From NCBI GenBank assembly GCA_013152945.1, contig JAADFL010000177.1:1-14670 (forward strand): a stretch of DNA of 14,670 nt, written 5' to 3'. Positions 1-8,722 of this stretch are shown here, piece by piece. Made by a program: the position numbers and the translations under genes. Source of the stretch: Deltaproteobacteria bacterium (GTDB lineage: Bacteria > Myxococcota_A > JAADFL01). The notes beneath the pieces were generated by a model. That model made no database searches and had not been told where the DNA came from. It saw only the letters and a program-made list of their open reading frames with translations. Within the stretch, counting starts at the first letter, position 1; every line of letters begins with the position of its first letter.

Positions 1-1
1 C

Positions 2-553
2 ATTGCGAATGCCGACCAGAAAGATGCCGACCGTGACGGACACGGTGATGTATGCGACAAGGACTTCTGCTACGTTGTATCCGACGCCCAGACATGCCTT
101 GACCCGAATGCGGCGTTTGCAGTCAATGCAGGCGGGAATCGTGCAGTCAGGACCGGGCAGCGGGTTCCATTGCTCATCTGGGCCAACAGGCAGAACATGG
201 GCATTCAGTACGAGTGGATACTGGTCAACAAGCCGGAGGGTTCCCATGCCGTAATCAAGCACCCGGTGGGCTCTGTAACGCTGTCGACGCCGTTCAACTA
301 TCATTACAAGAAAGGCCGCAGAGTAGAATTGGTACCTGATCTTCCTGGTGACTACACGGTAGAGCTTCGGGCCAAGCTGGCATTTGCCGACCAAAAGTAT
401 CCTGACAAGCGTGATGCAAGTGCGCGGGTGGTGCTGAAGGCCAAGGGTTCACCGGTTGACCTTGGCGGCGGATGCTCGGCGGCAGGCGGCAGCAGCGCTG
501 GTCTCGGCCTTGTTCTCCTCCTTGGGCTGGGCCTCTTGAGAAGAAGGAAATAG
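2..553 (+). CDS. Secreted protein with TSP3 repeat and MYXO-CTERM-like tail (5' partial)
   Basis: The reading frame is open from the left edge, so the true start lies outside the window and about 183 residues are visible. The first residues contain NADQKDADRDGHGDVCD, a good match to a calcium-binding thrombospondin type 3 repeat. A stretch of about 110 residues follows that looks like an all-beta, Ig/PKD-like domain (TLSTPFNYHY, PGDYTVELRAKLAF). The end is a GGGC motif, a glycine-rich spacer, a Leu/Gly hydrophobic helix and RRRK, the layout of MYXO-CTERM sorting signals. In Myxococcota that tail is thought to be processed by a myxosortase and to leave the protein on the cell surface. A strong terminator follows about 50 bp downstream. 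The function of the whole protein is unknown. Surface localisation is inferred from the tail. Confidence 0.85.
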   Translation: MANADQKDADRDGHGDVCDKDFCYVVSDAQTCLDPNAAFAVNAGGNRAVRTGQRVPLLIWANRQNMGIQYEWILVNKPEGSHAVIKHPVGSVTLSTPFNYHYKKGRRVELVPDLPGDYTVELRAKLAFADQKYPDKRDASARVVLKAKGSPVDLGGGCSAAGGSSAGLGLVLLLGLGLLRRRK

Positions 554-605
554 CTGGAGCTGAAAGCAAATAAAAAATAAGGAGCGTTCTTATAACCCAC
601 CACGA

Positions 606-645
606 GTCTGGCCGCAGTTGAAAGACTGCGGCCAGACGCTTTCTT
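606..645 (+). terminator. Rho-independent terminator after the TSP3/MYXO-CTERM gene
   Basis: A perfect 13-bp inverted repeat, GTCTGGCCGCAGT (606-618) and ACTGCGGCCAGAC (625-637), encloses a 6-nt loop, TGAAAG. It is followed by GCTTTCTT, a modest T-rich tract. The strong GC-rich stem and its position about 50 bp past a stop codon make termination of the upstream gene likely. Confidence 0.85.
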
Positions 646-668
646 GGACAGCACTTTTTCCTGATGTC

Positions 669-731
669 CTAAAAAAAACTAAAGTGCGTCATTTTCTTGA
701 GCTAAAAAGAAAACCTGTAATGCGTCATTTT
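669..731. repeat. Imperfect direct repeat, core TGCGTCATTTT, in the spacer before groES
   Basis: The 11-mer TGCGTCATTTT occurs at 685-695 and again at 721-731, 36 bp apart. Each copy is preceded by a similar A-rich arm: CTAAAAAAAACTAAAG at 669-684 and CTAAAAAGAAAACCTGTAA at 702-720. The unit is therefore an imperfect tandem repeat of about 30 bp. The rest of the 554-998 spacer is AT-rich and shows no gene before the groES promoter. The repeat could be a regulator binding site or the remnant of a mobile-element end; the sequence does not decide between them. Confidence 0.6.
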
Positions 732-888
732 GTATTGCTCCAGGTAAATTAAAGATGTGAATATCAAATAGCTCCTAGAAAGTAAGTCTAAGTAAGAATA
801 TTTGGAAAAAAATTAGAAAAAACTATTTCCTTTATGGAATATCATTAAATATAGGGGAATATTTTAAAAAACGGCTGTTTTTTTGCTC

Positions 889-916
889 TTGCCAAATCAT
901 CGGACATGATTATTAT
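889..916 (+). promoter_or_regulatory. Sigma70-type promoter of groESL
   Basis: TTGCCA (889-894) as the -35 and TATTAT (911-916) as the -10 are separated by 16 bp. They lie directly upstream of the CIRCE operator, so transcription would begin at about 922-925, just before or at the operator. This is the usual arrangement for HrcA-repressed chaperonin operons. Confidence 0.65.
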
Positions 917-926
917 ACGCTGCACC

Positions 927-953
927 TTAGCACTCTGGGTGTTAGAGTGCTAA
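927..953 (+). promoter_or_regulatory. CIRCE operator (HrcA binding site)
   Basis: The sequence reads TTAGCACTC-N9-GAGTGCTAA, a perfect match to the CIRCE consensus. It sits immediately after the predicted promoter and 45 bp before the groES start. CIRCE is bound by the repressor HrcA, which is stabilised by GroEL, so groESL should be induced by heat or protein-folding stress. No hrcA gene is in the window. Confidence 0.97.
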
Positions 954-998
954 AAGAAGATTTGGAATGAAAAATGGTCTTGGAAAGGAGGAAAAGAG

Positions 999-2958
<1,960 letters not shown>

Positions 2959-2959
2959 C

Positions 2960-2993
2960 GTCCGGGCCACACCGGGTTTCCCGGACTTTTTTT
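2960..2993 (+). terminator. Rho-independent terminator of groESL
   Basis: GTCCGGG (2960-2966) pairs with CCCGGAC (2980-2986) across a 13-nt loop, and a run of seven T follows directly (2987-2993). It begins one base after the groEL stop. It separates groESL from grpE, which would then need partial read-through or its own promoter. Confidence 0.9.
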
Positions 2994-3027
2994 CCAAGCA
3001 AGAGTCTTAGCGGAAAGTGAGCGTTTA

Positions 3028-3636
3028 GTGAGCAAGAAGAATCACCAGACGGCTGATGGAGGCGGAAATAAGGGCTTTACCGTACACGATAGACGCTACT
3101 GGGCCACTGGAGAGGCGGATGAGACCTCGGCAGAGATCCCAAGAGCGGATCGACCGAGTTACGTAGTAGACCTCGAGGCCAAGCTCGAACAAGCGGAAAC
3201 AAGGCTCAGGGAGTACATCAATGCTCGAAAGGTCGAACAATCCGATCTCAAGGATCTACGTGAGAGGTTGCAGAGGGAACATAGTGAAGAGCTCAAGAGG
3301 GCCAAAGGAGTTGTTGTACGGGAAATACTCGAATTGCTCGATGACTTGGAAAGAGCGGAAAATGCGGCCAGGAATGGAGGCTCACTCGAATCGTTGATCC
3401 AGGGTGTGTCCATGGTAAGGGACAGGATGTTTGCCAAGCTAAAAGACATGGGCCTTGAGCGAATAGTTGCGTTGAACGAGAAGTTTGATCCTGAATTTCA
3501 CCAGGCTGTAAGCATCAGGCCTTGTACGCCGGAGCAAAACGGTCTTGTCTTGGACGTAGTGCAGGATGGCTTCCGGATTGGAGAACAGGTCTTGAGACCT
3601 GCAATGGTGGTGGTTGGAAAAGCCGCGGATTCATGA
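3028..3636 (+). CDS. grpE: Nucleotide exchange factor GrpE
   Basis: This 202-residue cytoplasmic protein is the exchange factor that releases ADP from DnaK. Residues of about 45-95 are highly charged and form the long coiled coil (VDLEAKLEQAETRLREYI, then LRERLQREHSEELKRAK). The C-terminal beta domain carries the family signature: EKFDPEFHQAVS, then VLDVVQDGFRIGEQVLRPAMVVVG. The start is GTG with only a weak GA-rich ribosome site (GGAAAGTGAG, 3012-3021). It lies 69 bp after groEL, beyond the terminator, with no CIRCE of its own. dnaK and dnaJ, common neighbours elsewhere, are not here. It converges on the next gene with a 44-bp gap and no clear hairpin. Confidence 0.95.
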   Translation: MSKKNHQTADGGGNKGFTVHDRRYWATGEADETSAEIPRADRPSYVVDLEAKLEQAETRLREYINARKVEQSDLKDLRERLQREHSEELKRAKGVVVREILELLDDLERAENAARNGGSLESLIQGVSMVRDRMFAKLKDMGLERIVALNEKFDPEFHQAVSIRPCTPEQNGLVLDVVQDGFRIGEQVLRPAMVVVGKAADS

Positions 3637-3680
3637 AAAGCCAACCGAGATTTCTCACCAGTTCCTTCAATAAAGTAATT

Positions 3681-5627
3681 TCACCTCACAACGAACCAGT
3701 AATCGCTTCCATGGACGAGTTGTTTCGAATCCTCGCTCTTTGCACAGGCACGAAGAACGAACCAGCCCCTTGAGCCGACATTGAACTTGACATGGTGAGA
3801 TGTACCTGCCTGCTCTGAAATCTGTATGTCATTCCCATAAGTGGGAACCTTTTTCCCCCATTCGATCCATGTCATTGCCGGCGAATCAGTTTCAAAGTCG
3901 ACTACGACCTGATTGCCCGTGACCTGTATTGTTGGAGGCGATATGAACAATTGCTTCCTCTTCGACCGTGGAGGCAATTCGCCAAGGGCATCCCTTAATT
4001 CAGAGGCAAGAGATCTTATTTTTTCAGGTTCACAAGGCCACCCGAAACCGGCGGACTCTATCTGGCCGGCTATGGATTCGAAAGAAGAAAGTGAGTCTGA
4101 AAGCCATCCAAGAGCAGCCTGGTCTTTACTCTTTTGCCAATATGAATAACCCCAGACCAGTTCACCAACCTCTGTCCAGGCTTTAAGGCAAAGGTTCTGA
4201 TGTTCAAGCCTGTATTCCAGGTCCTTGCAATCCTCTGGGCGCAACTTGGGACAGGCTTGTTCAACATCCTTGACAGAGAAGTCTGACAGTTCCAGGGCCT
4301 CGGCTTTTTCCTGCCTCAAGTCTATCAAGGTTTGGACATCAGGATTTTTCATTTCCTCGTACCAATCCTGGTAGTCCGGATCCCACTTGGCCAGCGAGCG
4401 CTCATCAAGAAGTTTGGCTTTAAGCAGGGTGTCAGGCAGACCGCTTCCTTTTTCAAGTGCCCAAAATCCTTTGAAGTAGTACATCTTTCTTCCAATATCG
4501 AAAGTTCTTTCAAGCGCCTGTTTCAGGGCAATCCCTGCGTTGGATTCAGGATCCAAGCCGTATCTCGAAGAGATGAAATTCGCCCACACCTGTTCTGAAG
4601 TCACCTGAAAATTCTTGGAAAACATGGAAGCTGCCAATAAGTTTACCTCGTTGGGATTGCCAAAGACAGTCTTGTCTCCTCTGGATATCCGGGCCGCATA
4701 GCCCGCGATACCCTTGCTTGCACCGTAGATGAATCTTCGCTCAAAGTATTGCACAGCGCAAAAAGGAAGTATGGTTTGTCCACAGTACTCGCCCGCACCA
4801 TCCAATTCCATCAAGTGCTTTCTGTCTGAATAGACCCCGAACAACGGGTGTGGTGGATAGTATGGCTCCCAGTCTTGCGGGACATCCTTGCTCATAACAG
4901 CAAAATCGATGTTATTCGCTGCAAGAAGGCCGTCTTTGACCCATTCATTTTCCTGGGGCTGATGGATGAAGGTACGAACAATGAGTTTCAATCCCAATTC
5001 GCCTACTACTACGGAATGCACGACCCTTGTTATCAATTCCACTCTTTCGTCTGCGGGCGGAACTTGGAACATCCACAGGCTCTGGTCGTCCGCCTCGTTT
5101 TTCCTGGCCTCACAATAATCGCAAGTACAAGGCGCATACCAGGGATCCGGCTTGGAGGAACCGAACATGAGCACCACCCCATCCACGTCCGGTAATTCAC
5201 CGAGGGCCGTCCGATAAGCCGAAGCTCTCTTTTCCCAAACAGGATCCTTTGGATTGAAACAGACCGAAAGCCCTGCATTGTTTAGTTCATGTGCCCAGAT
5301 ATAAACATCAAGCCCTGCCTCGTGAGCCAGCTCTGCATAATTTTCTACCATGTCCATCTTTTTAGGATCCTGGTTGATTTCATCCACGTTCATGACAATG
5401 GAATGTGAAAGCTGTAATTCATTTACACCGAGTTCATGTGCTTTTTCGAGGGTGGTTTCGAATTGATCCGGGTCATCGGACAATACGACGAATGCCTGAA
5501 CAGCAAGGGGATAATCAGAATTTACATGTCCGGATGATTGTCCGTTGTTCTTCATGCAACTCGTGAAAGACAGGGCAGGCAAAATTGAAAGAAAAAACGC
5601 TGCTACTATTTTCTTACACAGTTGCAT
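3681..5627 (-). CDS. Lipoprotein with probable glycosidase-like TIM barrel and C-terminal beta-sandwich
   Basis: The start chosen is the ATG at 5625-5627, because it gives a clean lipoprotein signal peptide (MQLCKKIVAAFFLSILPALS, then FTSC with Cys24). No Shine-Dalgarno is visible. The frame stays open to 5774, but that extension would put the signal peptide 50 residues inside. Of 648 residues, about 38-320 resemble a TIM-barrel carbohydrate-active enzyme: alternating strands such as LDVYIWAHEL and VDGVVLMFGSS, a CTCDYC cluster (Cys167, 169, 172), VMSKDVPQDWEPYYPP and a Glu/Asp-rich MELDGAGEYCG. The layout recalls alpha-glucuronidase (GH67) or GH20-type enzymes, but I cannot assign a family. 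About 380-550 is helical. The last 85 residues look like a fibronectin-III-like domain (VVVDFETDSPAMTWIEWG). Outer-membrane anchoring is inferred. Confidence 0.75.
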   Translation of the reverse strand: MQLCKKIVAAFFLSILPALSFTSCMKNNGQSSGHVNSDYPLAVQAFVVLSDDPDQFETTLEKAHELGVNELQLSHSIVMNVDEINQDPKKMDMVENYAELAHEAGLDVYIWAHELNNAGLSVCFNPKDPVWEKRASAYRTALGELPDVDGVVLMFGSSKPDPWYAPCTCDYCEARKNEADDQSLWMFQVPPADERVELITRVVHSVVVGELGLKLIVRTFIHQPQENEWVKDGLLAANNIDFAVMSKDVPQDWEPYYPPHPLFGVYSDRKHLMELDGAGEYCGQTILPFCAVQYFERRFIYGASKGIAGYAARISRGDKTVFGNPNEVNLLAASMFSKNFQVTSEQVWANFISSRYGLDPESNAGIALKQALERTFDIGRKMYYFKGFWALEKGSGLPDTLLKAKLLDERSLAKWDPDYQDWYEEMKNPDVQTLIDLRQEKAEALELSDFSVKDVEQACPKLRPEDCKDLEYRLEHQNLCLKAWTEVGELVWGYSYWQKSKDQAALGWLSDSLSSFESIAGQIESAGFGWPCEPEKIRSLASELRDALGELPPRSKRKQLFISPPTIQVTGNQVVVDFETDSPAMTWIEWGKKVPTYGNDIQISEQAGTSHHVKFNVGSRGWFVLRACAKSEDSKQLVHGSDYWFVVR

Positions 5628-5650
5628 TTGTGATTGATTATCATGTATTG

Positions 5651-5670
5651 CAGGATTGAAATCAACCCTG
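5651..5670. promoter_or_regulatory. Candidate palindromic operator between divergent lipoprotein genes
   Basis: CAGGATTGAAATCAACCCTG is a 20-bp imperfect palindrome with arms CAGG-n-TTGA and TCAA-n-CCTG and one mismatched pair per half. It lies in the 110-bp region between the divergent starts at 5627 (minus) and 5738 (plus), where a shared regulator could act. No convincing -35/-10 pair was found there, so this rests on symmetry and position only. Confidence 0.35.
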
Positions 5671-5737
5671 CCTATTGGCTTGGTATACAGTTTTGGTGTA
5701 TCTTGGATATTGGCCGAACAAAAGCAGGAGGTGCGCC

Positions 5738-7936
5738 ATGTCCAGGGATGTCTTTGACTTTTTTCTTTCTTCATGGCGGGTTCTTGCCTATTCCATTTTA
5801 GTCACAATAACATTGCAGACAAGTGTTTCCTGTTCAAAGGGAACCGTGGAGACCGGCAAGGAACAGGAAGCTTCAGACCAAGAGAATAAATTTGAGAAAG
5901 AAACGGATCCGCATTCTGACGCTGATCTTGGGCAAGGATGTTTGGAGGGCATGCAGATTTGCCTTGATGGAGTGGCCCGGTTATGCAGGTCTTCTGTATG
6001 GCTTGTCCTGGAGAACTGCAAGGTAAAAGGGCAAATCTGCGCCATGATCCATGGAGAGGCACGATGCTTGTCTTCCGGAGATGCGGACACGGATACTGAC
6101 ACGGATACTGACACGGATACTGACACGGATACAGATACGGAGACAGGCACTGACACAAGCGGTTGCACGGAGAACATGACGAAATGCACGGACGGCGCAG
6201 TACAGAAATGCGTGTCCGGCAAGTGGATAGTGTGGGATGAATGCGATAAGCAGGGAAAGAAGTGTATAGTTAGCAATGGACAGGCTGTATGCGTGGAGCA
6301 AGGCGACTCGGATGCGGACACGGATACTGATACGGATACAGATACGGAGACAGGCACTGACACAAGCGGTTGCACGGAGAACATGACGAAATGCATGAAT
6401 GGCGCGGTGCAGAAATGCATGTCCGGCAAGTGGATAGTGTGGGACGAATGCGATAAGCAGGGAAAGAAGTGTATAGTTAGCAATGGACAGGCAGTATGCA
6501 TGGAGCAAGGCGACTCGGATACTGATACCGACACTGATACTGATACTGACACTGATACAGGCACGGATACCGGAGGGTGCACGGAAGGTTCAACCGTTTG
6601 CGTGGACGATATGGTAAAGAAATGCGTCTCGGGGAAATGGATTGATTGGGATGATTGCCTCAAGCAAGGCAAGAGTTGTGTCTTTGTTCAAGGAAAAGCC
6701 GAATGTTATTCACAAGGTGATGCTGATACAGATACAGATACTGACACGGGCACAGATACGGGAACATGCTCCAAAGGAGATACGAGATGCGACAGGGACA
6801 ACCTCCAGGCATGCATTTCCGGCAAGTTCGTGACCATTGTTTCATGTCCGGCACAGGGAAAAGCGTGCAGACAAGGAATCAACGGGGCCGAGTGTTACTA
6901 TCCGCCTGATGCCGAACCCGAGCCGGAGGCAGAACCCGAACCCGAGCCTCCTGCAGAGTGTTCTCCCGGGCAGGAGCAGTGTTCCGACCAGGGGTACGAG
7001 CAGCACTGTATTCTGGGAAGGTGGTCCAACTGGGATGACTGCATCGGCAAGGGAAAGATCTGCATACTGGTTCAGGGCGATGCAAAGTGTGTGTACGAGC
7101 CTGATGCAGAAGCCGATGCGGACGAGAAGCCGGAGATCACCTACTCATGTAATCTAAATTCTCATGGATACCAAGAATGTACAAGGGATGACGGCATTGG
7201 AGGGCCTTTCATCGTGATTCCGCAAGGCACCTTTTGGATGGGGTGCAACTATGACCAGAACGGCGGCTTGTTATATTGCGACACTGATGAATTCCCCCAA
7301 CATCAGGTGAATTTATCCATGTTCGCAATTGATAAGCACGAGGTTACCCAGGCTCAGTACAAGTCATTTATGGACATCACAGGGCATGCAGGTCCAGACC
7401 CGACCTGTTACAGTGCCGCCCCGGTTGATTGGGACCCTGTCACCAATGCCTCGTTGCCCGTGATGTGCGTAACCTGGAACGATGCGGCTGAATATTGCCA
7501 GTGGCTGGGAGGCGACCTGCCCACAGAGGCGCAGTGGGAGATGTCGTGTCGCGGGACAATGAAGGACAAAGATGATTACAAGGCGTTTCCATGGGGAACA
7601 AACAAGTATGATTGTTCGCTCGCAAATTATTACCAGTGCGAGGGCAAACCCCTATCCGTGGGTGCCAAGGACAGCGGAGCCTCTCCATATGGAATAACCG
7701 AACTGGCAGGCAATGTTGCCGAGTGGTGCCTGGATTGGCATGGCTTGAAATATTACGATGTATCACCTTTGCAGGATCCTACGGGCCCTGACACGGGATT
7801 TGTCAAGGTATTTAGGGGTGCAGGCTGGAATAGCGAGGTAAAGGATTACGGAAGGTGTGCAGGCAGGCAGTTGGAGAATCCCAACAAGAGTCAGGCCAAC
7901 ATGGGTTTTCGATGCCGAAGACCCCTGCCGTTCTAG
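5738..7936 (+). CDS. Lipoprotein with six 6-Cys modules, Asp-Thr linkers and SUMF1/FGE-like domain
   Basis: The start is the ATG at 5738, preceded by AGGAGG (5726-5731); an upstream in-frame ATG at 5675 has no ribosome site. The N-terminus is a signal peptide ending in the lipobox SVSC (Cys32). Six modules of 43-44 residues follow, each spaced C-x6-C-x7-C-x10-C-x6-C-x8-C (x8 in place of x7 in the last). They lie at 5939-6067, 6164-6292, 6371-6499, 6578-6706, 6767-6895 and 6959-7090. Linkers of alternating Asp-Thr, then Glu-Pro, separate them. From about residue 488 there is a formylglycine-generating-enzyme/SUMF1 fold: IPQGTFWMGC, DKHEVTQAQY, LPTEAQWEMSCRGT, ELAGNVAEWCLDW, FRGAGW, MGFRCRR. 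The usual catalytic Cys pair of FGE is not evident, so a binding or structural role is more likely than sulfatase activation. Function unknown. Confidence 0.9.
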   Translation: MSRDVFDFFLSSWRVLAYSILVTITLQTSVSCSKGTVETGKEQEASDQENKFEKETDPHSDADLGQGCLEGMQICLDGVARLCRSSVWLVLENCKVKGQICAMIHGEARCLSSGDADTDTDTDTDTDTDTDTDTETGTDTSGCTENMTKCTDGAVQKCVSGKWIVWDECDKQGKKCIVSNGQAVCVEQGDSDADTDTDTDTDTETGTDTSGCTENMTKCMNGAVQKCMSGKWIVWDECDKQGKKCIVSNGQAVCMEQGDSDTDTDTDTDTDTDTGTDTGGCTEGSTVCVDDMVKKCVSGKWIDWDDCLKQGKSCVFVQGKAECYSQGDADTDTDTDTGTDTGTCSKGDTRCDRDNLQACISGKFVTIVSCPAQGKACRQGINGAECYYPPDAEPEPEAEPEPEPPAECSPGQEQCSDQGYEQHCILGRWSNWDDCIGKGKICILVQGDAKCVYEPDAEADADEKPEITYSCNLNSHGYQECTRDDGIGGPFIVIPQGTFWMGCNYDQNGGLLYCDTDEFPQHQVNLSMFAIDKHEVTQAQYKSFMDITGHAGPDPTCYSAAPVDWDPVTNASLPVMCVTWNDAAEYCQWLGGDLPTEAQWEMSCRGTMKDKDDYKAFPWGTNKYDCSLANYYQCEGKPLSVGAKDSGASPYGITELAGNVAEWCLDWHGLKYYDVSPLQDPTGPDTGFVKVFRGAGWNSEVKDYGRCAGRQLENPNKSQANMGFRCRRPLPF
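6086..6133 (+). repeat. Tandem 12-bp repeat encoding Asp-Thr linker
   Basis: GACACGGATACT occurs three times in a row (6086-6097, 6098-6109, 6110-6121), followed by a fourth copy with one mismatch (6122-6133). Each unit encodes DTDT. Similar, less regular Asp-Thr codon runs form the linkers at about 6304-6365, 6512-6570 and 6718-6760. Such tracts can change length by slippage without breaking frame. Confidence 0.9.
6134..6520 (+). repeat. 207-bp tandem duplication of one cysteine module plus linker
   Basis: The segment beginning GATACGGAGACAGGCACTGA at 6134 recurs at 6341, an offset of 207 bp (69 codons). The similarity runs through the whole second and third cysteine modules to GGCGACTCGGAT, ending near 6313 and 6520. 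Only scattered substitutions separate the copies, several of them changing Thr or Val to Met, so the duplication looks recent compared with the other modules, which differ much more. Confidence 0.9.
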
Positions 7937-7947
7937 GAAGGCGGCAA

Positions 7948-8622
7948 TTGTTGAACAGGTCATTTCCATTTCAGGCTATTTCACTGGATGTGGACGGGAC
8001 CATGTACGACAAGGCAAAATTACGCAAGCGGATAATACTCAAGATGCCGTTTTCTATTCCTTTCATACGTCAAGTCATATCGGCCAGGGAAACTTTACGA
8101 ACAAGAGGCGCCGAGGTTCCGGATTTCAAGAGAGCACAGGCTGCAATATTGGCCAGGCGGCTTGGAAAGCAAAGGAGCAAGGTGGAAAGCAGGTTGGAAA
8201 AAGTTGTTTATAAGAAACTTCCTGGATTATTAAGTGGAATACCTGCCTTTGAAAACCTGCATGACGTGCTAAAAAATCTGGCAGCCGGCGGAACAAGGCT
8301 TGCTGTTCTTTCCGACTTTCCCGCCAGGGAAAAAATATCCGCCCTGGGTCTTGAAGATCTGCCCTGGGATGTTGTTTTGGCAGCCGAGTCTTTTGGAGTT
8401 TTGAAACCTCATCCAAGGCCTTTTAAAGAACTGGCTAAAAAGTTGGCGCTGGATCCTGAACAGATACTCCACGTGGGAGATAGAGAGGATTGTGACATCA
8501 AGGGTGCTGAAGCGGCCGGCTTCAAGGCCATCCTTTTTTCAAGGAACAACCAGTCATCATTCCAGCCCTCGTTCGCGAGGTGGGACGATTTTATTAGTGT
8601 TATTTCAAGGTATTACAATTAG
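7948..8622 (+). CDS. HAD-superfamily hydrolase (phosphatase-like)
   Basis: This is a cytoplasmic haloacid-dehalogenase-fold phosphohydrolase. Motif I is SLDVDGTMYD with the nucleophile and acid Asp residues (14 and 16 from the chosen start). Motif II is LAVLSDF, the motif III lysine lies in GVLKPHPRPFKEL, and motif IV is HVGDREDCDIKGAEAAGF. A helical cap occupies the span between motifs I and II, as in phosphoglycolate-phosphatase or YjjG-like enzymes. The substrate cannot be read. The start is uncertain. I chose TTG at 7948 (TTG 7951 is equivalent) because GGAAGGCGG (7936-7944) is a fitting ribosome site and motif I then sits near the N-terminus. An ATG at 7912 in the same frame would overlap the upstream gene by 25 bp but has a poor ribosome site. 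Coupling to the upstream lipoprotein gene is likely. Confidence 0.88.
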   Translation: MLNRSFPFQAISLDVDGTMYDKAKLRKRIILKMPFSIPFIRQVISARETLRTRGAEVPDFKRAQAAILARRLGKQRSKVESRLEKVVYKKLPGLLSGIPAFENLHDVLKNLAAGGTRLAVLSDFPAREKISALGLEDLPWDVVLAAESFGVLKPHPRPFKELAKKLALDPEQILHVGDREDCDIKGAEAAGFKAILFSRNNQSSFQPSFARWDDFISVISRYYN

Positions 8623-8646
8623 AAATAAAATGGATTCAAAATCGTG

Positions 8647-8675
8647 TAGACATGCAATCTTCCACCGAGTATAAA
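8647..8675 (+). promoter_or_regulatory. Sigma70-type promoter of the Lys/Ala-rich lipoprotein gene
   Basis: TAGACA (8647-8652) and TATAAA (8670-8675) are separated by exactly 17 bp, each one base from consensus. The predicted transcript start, about 8682, leaves a 40-nt leader ending in a strong AAGGAGG ribosome site before the ATG at 8723. Confidence 0.6.
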
Positions 8676-8722
8676 TAAACCAAAGAAAGAACACTGGCTA
8701 AACTGCTGTAAGGAGGTAGAGC

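Noticed and set aside
3522-3773. Plus-strand open frame from the end of grpE into the convergent gene
   Set aside because: It overlaps the conserved C-terminus of GrpE and the C-terminus of the minus-strand lipoprotein; no ribosome site or domain.
5684-5689. TATACA as a -10 for the six-Cys lipoprotein gene
   Set aside because: The only TTGAAA-like -35 lies 22 bp upstream, too far for a normal sigma70 promoter, and other pairings are weak.
5788-6672. Long minus-strand open frame rich in Val-Ser repeats
   Set aside because: It is the mirror of the Asp-Thr codon repeats in the real plus-strand lipoprotein gene, which has a ribosome site, lipobox and recognisable domains.
6080-6770. Regular short repeats that could be taken for a CRISPR array
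   Set aside because: The repeats encode in-frame Asp-Thr linkers and cysteine modules of one protein; there are no constant repeats with unique spacers and no cas genes.
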